Source: JABDKJ01 sp039028335 (lineage in GTDB: Bacteria > Bacteroidota > Bacteroidia > Flavobacteriales_D > JABDKJ01). From it: 58,459 nt of DNA. Below the pieces are notes generated by a model. It saw only the letters and a program-made list of their open reading frames with translations. It was not told the origin of the DNA and did no database searches. Numbering within the stretch: position 1 is the first letter of the stretch; every line of letters starts with the position of its first letter. Below are positions 45,149 to 51,729 of this stretch, in pieces. The position numbers were made by a program, and so were the translations under genes. The stretch lies in contig JBCCIF010000006.1 of the NCBI GenBank assembly GCA_039028335.1, positions 1 to 58,459 of the forward strand, in the 5' to 3' direction.

Positions 45149-46474
45149 TTAAAATTTAGTATAAGTGAAAACCAATTTAGCTCTTTTCTCTGGGTTCTCG
45201 AACCCAAAAATCGAAGCTCTATTAAAAGTTGAAGCGTTAAAACTCGGTTTTATCCTTAAGCCATTATGCGTCAATTGACCATTCATAACTTGCTGAAAAT
45301 ATCGGGTTATATTAATCCGATACTCCAAATTTTCAAGATCGAGAAAGCCATCAATATGGGTATCTCCTTGAGCTTGATCTGGAATTGATGCTTCCTCTCC
45401 ATCATCATCAAATCTGACAATAAATAATCGCGGAGGAAGGGCCAGCGAGCTTTTCACATCTTCAATTGGTAAAACCAATTCAGCTTTGTTTACGGCAATA
45501 TGAGTTGAATCCCTCCAATTTTCGATCGTTGGCAAATCCAATTCAATCATTTCTCCCGCTGCAGCTTGAATAAACAAGCGCTGTTGACCCAATGTAGAGT
45601 CATTCAAATAATAATCCACAACAGAGGTGCTGTAATCATGGGTAAACTTATTTACCCTTTGTGCATTATCATTGATTAAAAATGAAAAGGTCCTGTCTAA
45701 ATTTGAGGTATCATTAACCGCTCTATAATGCAAGGTCAAATTTGAATTTGAGCTGGTCAGGTTTACATTTAACAATGCACTGTTATTGTCTTCTGTCTTG
45801 ACATGAAGTCCCTTGAACCAAGAGGTGAAGGTATCAGAAGTAGCAAGGCTGTCCGTAAAGCTTGGATCTATAAACTTTGCTGCCCAATCAGTATCTAAAG
45901 GAATACGAATTCTATTGGTTATGGAAACAGAATCTACAACAATCAAGGGAGCTGTTGGGTTAGGGCGAATAGTCGCTCTGTCGGGAATAACTAAATTATC
46001 TGAGAAGGTCTCAACTTCAATATTTGAGTAATAAATGGAATCTAAAGATAAGTTCTCGCTTAGTTCGAAGACTTGAAAGGTCAAAGGGTTCAAAAATCCA
46101 TAGAATCCTCCTGTATACTCCAAATTAAGGATAACAGAATCTAATTCAAGATCAAAACCCTCTTCTTCAAATACAATATTCGATGCGGGTAATCTAAACT
46201 GAGTAAATATTTCTGACTTATGCAGGCCCATTACCGGATCTTGATAACTCCCGACTATTCCTGTAATTACGGGACTGGTCCGAACAGAGTCTGGTTTTGG
46301 GCTATTCCATGCGATTACTGGAATACTCTCTAAACTTTCGACATTAATATTATCAGAATCAGGAAGCAATTCGCCTCCAATTCCTCTATCGGGTTTTTCA
46401 CATGATGTGGAAAGACAAAGAACTACGCAAAAAAAGATAGCGGCCCCATTGGACCGCAATTCTCTAAAATTCAT
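45149..46474 (-). CDS. DUF4270 family lipoprotein
   Basis: A 441-residue predicted envelope lipoprotein. The hydrophobic start is followed by the lipobox LSTSC with Cys25. The body is beta-rich: YQDPVMGLHKSEIFTQFRLP, DSVILNLEYTGGFYG and ending with KRAKLVFTYTKF match the DUF4270 family, which in Flavobacteriia sits beside glmS and the GT5 gene. The frame opens at a GTG (46480), but ATG 46474 is the better start. It lies 20 bases after the GT5 gene and 3 bases before glmS. The function is unknown; the constant link to amino-sugar genes suggests an envelope polysaccharide role. Confidence 0.82.
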   Translation of the reverse strand: MNFRELRSNGAAIFFCVVLCLSTSCEKPDRGIGGELLPDSDNINVESLESIPVIAWNSPKPDSVRTSPVITGIVGSYQDPVMGLHKSEIFTQFRLPASNIVFEEEGFDLELDSVILNLEYTGGFYGFLNPLTFQVFELSENLSLDSIYYSNIEVETFSDNLVIPDRATIRPNPTAPLIVVDSVSITNRIRIPLDTDWAAKFIDPSFTDSLATSDTFTSWFKGLHVKTEDNNSALLNVNLTSSNSNLTLHYRAVNDTSNLDRTFSFLINDNAQRVNKFTHDYSTSVVDYYLNDSTLGQQRLFIQAAAGEMIELDLPTIENWRDSTHIAVNKAELVLPIEDVKSSLALPPRLFIVRFDDDGEEASIPDQAQGDTHIDGFLDLENLEYRINITRYFQQVMNGQLTHNGLRIKPSFNASTFNRASIFGFENPEKRAKLVFTYTKF

Positions 46475-46494
46475 TCGCACTATTTTTTTGGAGT

Positions 46495-47319
46495 TTAAGC
46501 GAGCACTGAAGATTCGTTAAAAACCTCATGATAGAAATTCTGGTTGGCTTCTCTGTACTCTTCTTCATTTCGATATTCTAAGATAGGCTTTCCTGTTTGC
46601 TCAGCTATTTTTATAACATCTTTTGGCAAATTTTTGCTTCCAAAAACGATGGCATCTGAATAGTCAAAAGCCAATTTATTAATGTTGGCAAAAGAAGCAT
46701 CTTTTAAATACTCAACCTGCTCGGTTTCCAACCCTTCGTATTCATACTTACCTAAAAGATTCTTATCCAGTGGCTTGTCAAATGCAGAGTCATATGCCGT
46801 ATAAATTAACTTAGACTCGGCAAAATGAGGATCTTCATTGAATAGGTTTTTGATGAAAAAAGGAACCATTGCCGTCATCCATCCGTGGCAATGAACGATG
46901 TCCGGTTTCCAACCCAATTTCTTAACGGTCTCTAAGACCCCTTTGCAAAAGAACATTGATCGCTCATCATTGTCATCAAAGTACTTGCCTTTATCATCTG
47001 TAAGAACGGCTTTCCTTTGAAAAAATTCTTCGTTATCGATAAAATACACCTGCATTCTTGCAGTTGGAATCGATGCTACTTTTATAATCAAGGGATGATC
47101 GGCATCATCAATAACAAGATTCATTCCGCTCAATCGAATTACTTCATGCAATTGATGTCTTCTTTCATTGATACACCCAAATCGAGGCATAAAAACGCGT
47201 ATTTCATTTCCATTTTCGAGCATATGCTGCGGAAGATGACGCGCAATTTCTGAGATCTCAGATGAAGGTAAAAAAGGTGTAATCTCTTGAGATATATATA
47301 GTATTTTCGAATTTTCCAT
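46495..47319 (-). CDS. Stand-alone GT5 N-terminal domain ('glycogen/starch synthase')
   Basis: A 274-residue protein that looks like only the first Rossmann domain of GlgA. ILYISQEITPFLPSSEISEIARHLPQHM (6-33) matches the ADP-glucose-binding start, and PDIVHCHGWMTAMVPFFIKN (about 139-158) the H-x-W motif; GT-B enzymes continue with a second domain of about 200 residues that is missing here. The open frame simply ends, with no following fragment, and similar short proteins are common next to panC in Bacteroidota, so it is not a fresh truncation. Catalysis as a full glycogen synthase is doubtful. It leads an operon with DUF4270 and glmS and is divergent from panC. Confidence 0.85.
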   Translation of the reverse strand: MENSKILYISQEITPFLPSSEISEIARHLPQHMLENGNEIRVFMPRFGCINERRHQLHEVIRLSGMNLVIDDADHPLIIKVASIPTARMQVYFIDNEEFFQRKAVLTDDKGKYFDDNDERSMFFCKGVLETVKKLGWKPDIVHCHGWMTAMVPFFIKNLFNEDPHFAESKLIYTAYDSAFDKPLDKNLLGKYEYEGLETEQVEYLKDASFANINKLAFDYSDAIVFGSKNLPKDVIKIAEQTGKPILEYRNEEEYREANQNFYHEVFNESSVLA

Positions 47320-47348
47320 GCTGTATTTTCTACTTTTTAAAAGGACTA

Positions 47349-47356
47349 CAAAAATA
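47349..47356 (-). promoter_or_regulatory. Putative -7 box of the GT5-DUF4270-glmS operon
   Basis: Minus-strand TATTTTTG (47356-47349) matches TAnnTTTG and ends 29 bases before the ATG at 47319. No clear -33 TTG is seen at the right distance. Confidence 0.45.
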
Positions 47357-47389
47357 TAAAAATTAAATCGATTTTTAACCCTGTTCTTA

Positions 47390-47397
47390 TAGCTTTG
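47390..47397 (+). promoter_or_regulatory. Putative -7 box of panC operon
   Basis: TAGCTTTG is a perfect TAnnTTTG match, 20 bases before the panC ATG. The -33 element is not obvious in this AT-rich gap. Confidence 0.5.
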
Positions 47398-47417
47398 TTC
47401 AAGCGCTAAACCTTTAT

Positions 47418-48275
47418 ATGCCTGAAATAATCAAAAGAAATGCCGAACTGAAGATTAGGCTTGACGAACTGCGAAAAAACGGCAAAAGCATTGGGTTTGT
47501 CCCCACCTTAGGCGCGCTTCACATGGGACATATGTCCTTGATTAACAAAGCTTTGAAATGGGCAGATATCGTTGTCTGCAGCATCTTCGTTAATCCAACG
47601 CAATTCAATGAAGAAAGTGATTTTGACCGCTATCCCAGACCCATTAAAGAGGATATCGCTTTACTTAAAAAAAACAATTGTCATTTTCTATTTTTACCCT
47701 TTCTAGAAGAGATATATCCCAAAAACCACAAGAAATTCAGCATGAACATAGGAAATTTGGGAGATACCATGGAAGGTGCCAATCGGCCTGGTCATTTCGA
47801 AGGAGTGATTGAAGTAGTACACCGACTCTTGAGCATCGTAGAGCCTGATTTTGCTTTTTTTGGTGAAAAAGATTTTCAGCAATTGAGTATCATCCGCTTG
47901 CTGGTACAAAAAGCGCGTTTCACAACTCAAATCGTGCCTTGTGAAATAATTAGAGAAAAGGATGGACTAGCGATGAGTTCTCGCAATCGATTATTGACCA
48001 CATCGCAACGTTCACATTCACCCATCTTGTACAAGACGCTTAAAAAAATGGCCCTGAATAAACAGGAACTGAGCCCATTTGCCCTCAAAGAGCACTTTCT
48101 CAACTACCTTAAAACGAACAAGGTAGATGTTGAATATCTTGAAATTGCTCGAGAGGATAATCTTGAAGCTATTCGAAAATGGTACAAAACTATACCTTGT
48201 AGAATATTCATTGTCGCCCGATTTGGTGCGATTCGCTTAATTGACAATATATCGGTTGCGTATAGGCCAAAATAG
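47418..48275 (+). CDS. panC: Pantoate-beta-alanine ligase
   Basis: A 285-residue cytosolic ligase that joins pantoate and beta-alanine with ATP to make pantothenate. The nucleotidyltransferase motif HMGH is at 35-38 (PTLGALHMGHMSLI). SIFVNPTQFNEESDFDRYPR, FFGEKDFQQLSIIRLLV and EKDGLAMSSRNRLL are family hallmarks; the last contains the KMSKS-like loop. The length is typical. panD follows after 15 bases and supplies the beta-alanine. Confidence 0.97.
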   Translation: MPEIIKRNAELKIRLDELRKNGKSIGFVPTLGALHMGHMSLINKALKWADIVVCSIFVNPTQFNEESDFDRYPRPIKEDIALLKKNNCHFLFLPFLEEIYPKNHKKFSMNIGNLGDTMEGANRPGHFEGVIEVVHRLLSIVEPDFAFFGEKDFQQLSIIRLLVQKARFTTQIVPCEIIREKDGLAMSSRNRLLTTSQRSHSPILYKTLKKMALNKQELSPFALKEHFLNYLKTNKVDVEYLEIAREDNLEAIRKWYKTIPCRIFIVARFGAIRLIDNISVAYRPK

Positions 48276-48290
48276 TCTTACTTTCGCGAC

Positions 48291-48641
48291 ATGCAATTGC
48301 AAGTAGTAAGAGCCAAGATTCATCGCGTAAAAGTTACGCAGGCTGAGCTAAATTATATAGGAAGCATTACCATAGATGAAGATCTATTGGATGCGACTGG
48401 TATAATTGAAGGAGAACGCGTTCAAATTGTAAACATTAACAATGGAGAACGTTTAGAAACATATGTCATCAAAGGTGAAAGAGGAAGCGGGACCATTTGC
48501 TTGAACGGACCAGCTGCCAGAAGAACTGCTCTTGGAGATCAAGTGATCATTATTGCATATGGATTCATGTCTATAGAAGAAGCCAAAGGTTATAAACCTA
48601 AATTGGTTTTTCCGAATGAAGAGACCAATCTTCTCGATTAA
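48291..48641 (+). CDS. panD: Aspartate 1-decarboxylase (pyruvoyl enzyme)
   Basis: A 116-residue proenzyme that makes beta-alanine from aspartate for pantothenate synthesis. It self-cleaves between Gly24 and Ser25 (NYIGSITID), Ser25 becoming the pyruvoyl group. The sequences AKIHRVKVTQAEL and NGPAARRTALGDQVIIIAYG are standard. It lies 15 bases after panC; TACTTTCG at 48279-48286, just before the ATG, resembles a -7 box and could give extra internal transcription. Confidence 0.97.
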   Translation: MQLQVVRAKIHRVKVTQAELNYIGSITIDEDLLDATGIIEGERVQIVNINNGERLETYVIKGERGSGTICLNGPAARRTALGDQVIIIAYGFMSIEEAKGYKPKLVFPNEETNLLD

Positions 48642-48684
48642 ATTTCAAGGCGATATCAAATAATTTGCTTGCTTTGATATTCGC

Positions 48685-49692
48685 ATGAAAAAAGTCCTTT
48701 CCTCACTCAAAATTATTATCCCTCTTGGATTAGGTATTTTTTTGATTTGGTATATGTTGGACTCCTTGACAGATCAAGAGAAAAGCGATCTGCGGACTTC
48801 TCTGCTCAATGCCAACTATTTTTTTCTGATCCTTTCGTTTGTTTTTGGATTATTCTCGCACATTTCGCGAGCGCTAAGATGGAAATATATGTTCGAACCA
48901 TTTGGGAAAAAAATTGGTTTTTGGAACAGTTTTCACGCGGTGATGGCCGGTTATTTTATCAATCTTTTAGCACCACGCGCTGGTGAACCCGCGCGTGCTG
49001 GATTCTTAGCTAAAAACGAAGACATTTCTTTCGAAAGAAGTTTTGGAACCATTGTGGCAGAGCGCGTGATTGACTTGATCATGTTAGGTATTATTTTTTG
49101 TATCGCACTCTTTCTACATTTTGATAAAATAGACGAATTCCAAAACATTTTAAAGCAAGCTCAAAATTCAATAAGTCCCCAGGGAACACATTGGTTTTCA
49201 TATGTATTCAATGCGATTGTCATTCTTGTTATTGCCGCCTTGATCTATTCTGTATTCAATAGAAAATTGAGGCAAAAAATAAGATCTGTTTTGCTCGGTA
49301 TGTGGGAAGGTTTGAAGACCATTTTTACTCTTAAAAAAAGATGGGCTTATATTAGTCATACCGTATTCATCTGGCTCATGTACTTGGCCATGTTCGGGAT
49401 TTGCTACCCGGCTATGGAAGCCACCTCTACTTTACCGCTATCCGCGATATTCGGAGGATTTGTAGCTGGAGCTGTCGGAATTGTTCTCGTTCAAGGAGGA
49501 CTGGGAGTCTATCCGGTATTGGTGGCTGCAGCATTGACTCTTTATTTGGGAGCTAGTCCCGGCAAATTTTACACTTTAGATGGCTACGCCATGGGCTGGC
49601 TTATTTGGATACCACAAACTGTGCTCATCATCGTAGTTGGAATACTTTCCTTAATTTCACTTCAATACAGAAAAAAGCATGTCGATAACTAA
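48685..49692 (+). CDS. LPG synthase TM-like (UPF0104) polytopic membrane protein
   Basis: A 335-residue inner-membrane protein with about eight hydrophobic segments, of the lysylphosphatidylglycerol synthase membrane-domain family (flippase-like). HISRALRWKYMFEPFG near 51, the conserved LAPRAGEPARAG near 92-103 and ERSFGTIVAERVIDL near 112-126 are the family's signature loops. The soluble synthase domain of MprF is absent, so lipid flipping or transport is more likely than aminoacylation. The last 14 bases overlap the start of the adenylyltransferase gene. Confidence 0.85.
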   Translation: MKKVLSSLKIIIPLGLGIFLIWYMLDSLTDQEKSDLRTSLLNANYFFLILSFVFGLFSHISRALRWKYMFEPFGKKIGFWNSFHAVMAGYFINLLAPRAGEPARAGFLAKNEDISFERSFGTIVAERVIDLIMLGIIFCIALFLHFDKIDEFQNILKQAQNSISPQGTHWFSYVFNAIVILVIAALIYSVFNRKLRQKIRSVLLGMWEGLKTIFTLKKRWAYISHTVFIWLMYLAMFGICYPAMEATSTLPLSAIFGGFVAGAVGIVLVQGGLGVYPVLVAAALTLYLGASPGKFYTLDGYAMGWLIWIPQTVLIIVVGILSLISLQYRKKHVDN

Positions 49693-50182
49693 AATTGTTA
49701 AACTTCATGAATTAGAGATGGACGCGGAGTACTGGAAGGGAAAAGGAGAACTTGTCGTTTTTACGAATGGTGTATTTGATATTCTTCACTTTGGACATTG
49801 CAGCTATTTGGAAAAGGCTGCTCGGCTAGGAGATCGTTTGGTTATAGGATTGAATAGTGATGCATCAGTCAAGCGCCTGGGAAAGGGGGAAGATCGTCCA
49901 ATAAATTCTGAAGAAGCCAGGGCATCTGTTCTTTCATGCCTCTACTTTGTAGATCGAATAGTCGTTTTTGACCAGGACACACCAGAGCATTTAATCACTT
50001 CACTTCTTCCGGATATTTTGGTAAAAGGAAGTGATTACAATGCCTATGAAACAGACTCCAACTCGAAAGAATATATTGTTGGATCAGATATTGTTCGCGA
50101 TCATGGCGGCAAAGTAAAAACTGTAAATCTGGTTGAAGGTTATTCAACCACTTCCATTATAGACCGAATAAAAAATGGCTAA
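49679..50182 (+). CDS. rfaE2: RfaE2-type D-glycero-beta-D-manno-heptose 1-phosphate adenylyltransferase
   Basis: A 167-residue nucleotidyltransferase of the cytidylyltransferase-like family. FTNGVFDILHFGHCSYLEKA has the HxGH motif at 37-40, followed by VIGLNSDASVKRLGKG and KGSDYNAYE, and a GYSTTSIIDRI end, all as in the C-terminal half of HldE. The kinase half is absent here and would be a separate gene. The usual product is ADP-heptose for lipopolysaccharide core; another sugar phosphate is possible. It overlaps the flippase-like gene by 14 bases and radA by 8 bases. Confidence 0.88.
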   Translation: MSITKIVKLHELEMDAEYWKGKGELVVFTNGVFDILHFGHCSYLEKAARLGDRLVIGLNSDASVKRLGKGEDRPINSEEARASVLSCLYFVDRIVVFDQDTPEHLITSLLPDILVKGSDYNAYETDSNSKEYIVGSDIVRDHGGKVKTVNLVEGYSTTSIIDRIKNG

Positions 50183-51536
50183 AACTAAAGTTGCATATTT
50201 CTGCAAGAATTGCGGACATGAGGCGCCAAAGTGGTTAGGGAAATGCCCTAGTTGCGGTGAATGGAACAGCTTTACAGAAGAAGTTCTGCAAAAGGCGACT
50301 GAAAGCAAGCAACAGGGATATTCTTCAACTAAAAAAGCAAAACCCATTCATATCTCTGAGGTGACCTCCTCCAATGAAGAGCGATTGGTATTTAGTGATT
50401 TGGAAATCAATAGAGTTTTGGGTGGAGGCCTAGTCAAAGGATCTTTAATTTTATTAGGCGGAGAACCCGGAATAGGAAAATCTACTCTTTCATTGCAATT
50501 GGCATTGAAGAATAAGGGCATGAAGTTCCTTTATATTTCTGGTGAAGAAAGCGAACAACAGATCAAGATGCGCGCTGAACGTATTGGCATTGAAAATGAA
50601 GATTGTTATTTGCTTTCTGAAACAGCTACGCAAAAAATATTTGGCTTTATCGATCAGGTCCAACCCGATGTTATGGTTATAGATTCCATACAGACCTTGC
50701 ATTCACCTTATATCGAATCTGCTCCCGGAAGTATTTCTCAGATTCGCACCTGTGCTGCTGAATTGATGAAGATGGCGAAAGAATCGAATATTCCGGTTAT
50801 CATCATTGGACATATTACGAAAGAAGGAACCCTTGCTGGCCCCAAGGTTTTAGAACATATGGTAGACGCTGTTTTGCAATTTGAAGGTGATCGCAACTAT
50901 GTCTATCGTTTATTGCGCAGCACAAAAAATAGATTTGGTTCTACACATGAACTAGGTATTTATGAAATGCGAGAAAGTGGTTTACGAGAAGTCGCCAACC
51001 CTAGCGAAATTCTGATTAATGATCGCGAACAGGGCTTGAGTGGCGTAGCGATAGCCGCCACAGTCGAAGGCATTCGACCTCTTCTCATAGAAGTACAAGC
51101 CCTTGTCAGTTCAGCTGTATATGGTAATCCACAAAGAAGTGCAACTGGATTTGATTTAAGAAGGTTGAATATGCTCCTTGCCGTATTGGAAAAGCGTTGT
51201 GGATTCAAATTGGGGCAAAAAGATGTCTTTTTGAACTTGGCCGGAGGAATACGCATTGATGACCCCTCGATTGACTTGGCCGTAGCTATTTCCATTCTGT
51301 CATCTTATATGGATATGGAAGTAAATTCAGGATTCTGTTTTGCTGCAGAGGTTGGTCTTAGTGGAGAGATCCGCTCAGTTGCACGGGTAGAACAACGCAT
51401 TCAAGAGGCCGAAAAATTGGGCTTTAAGAAGATCTTCATCTCATCCTATAACAAAGGAATAGATGCCTCAAAATATGGCATTCAAATTGAAAAAGCTGGC
51501 GCAATCGATCAGGTATTTCGAAAACTATTTGGATGA
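50175..51536 (+). CDS. radA: DNA repair protein RadA
   Basis: A 453-residue RecA-like helicase that helps process recombination intermediates. A four-Cys zinc finger opens the protein (Cys10, Cys13, Cys24, Cys27). The Walker A motif GEPGIGKS is at 96-103, Walker B-type VMVIDSIQT near 166-174, and the RadA signature KNRFG at 251-255. The C-terminal Lon-protease-like domain (about 280-453) has GNPQRSATGFDLRRLNMLLAVLEKR and lacks protease function. The length is normal. It overlaps the preceding gene by 8 bases and ends the operon. Confidence 0.97.
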   Translation: MAKTKVAYFCKNCGHEAPKWLGKCPSCGEWNSFTEEVLQKATESKQQGYSSTKKAKPIHISEVTSSNEERLVFSDLEINRVLGGGLVKGSLILLGGEPGIGKSTLSLQLALKNKGMKFLYISGEESEQQIKMRAERIGIENEDCYLLSETATQKIFGFIDQVQPDVMVIDSIQTLHSPYIESAPGSISQIRTCAAELMKMAKESNIPVIIIGHITKEGTLAGPKVLEHMVDAVLQFEGDRNYVYRLLRSTKNRFGSTHELGIYEMRESGLREVANPSEILINDREQGLSGVAIAATVEGIRPLLIEVQALVSSAVYGNPQRSATGFDLRRLNMLLAVLEKRCGFKLGQKDVFLNLAGGIRIDDPSIDLAVAISILSSYMDMEVNSGFCFAAEVGLSGEIRSVARVEQRIQEAEKLGFKKIFISSYNKGIDASKYGIQIEKAGAIDQVFRKLFG

Positions 51537-51633
51537 GCGGATCGGCCTTCGGTTCCTATCGCCTTTTAGCGATTCCTCAGGCCTGGGATTATGGTTTACT
51601 AGAGAATTAGGAAAACAGCACGCTTTCTAATTT

Positions 51634-51677
51634 CAAGACGCTTAACTCAAGACCCAAGACTCCACAAAGCCCAAGAC
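51634..51677 (+). repeat. Short direct repeats CAAGAC
   Basis: CAAGAC occurs at 51634, 51648, 51655 and 51672, giving an irregular CCAAGACT-type array of 44 bases in the gap after radA. It looks like a worn extragenic repeat. Confidence 0.55.
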
Positions 51678-51678
51678 T

Positions 51679-51707
51679 AAAAAAGGCCCATCTTTCGATG
51701 AGCCTTT
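51679..51707. terminator. Terminator between radA and the lamin-tail gene
   Basis: On the minus strand AAGGCTCATC, a GAAA tetraloop and GATGGGCCTT form a 10-bp stem with one G-U pair, followed by six T. It serves the minus-strand gene ending at 51730; on the plus strand the stem has one mismatch and a weaker T-rich tail, so it may also stop the radA transcript. Confidence 0.85.
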
Positions 51708-51729
51708 CTTATAATAAGTTTAAGCCATT

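Noticed and set aside
46495..47319. Frameshifted or truncated glgA
   Set aside because: No remnant of the second domain follows in any frame; the short form is widespread next to panC.
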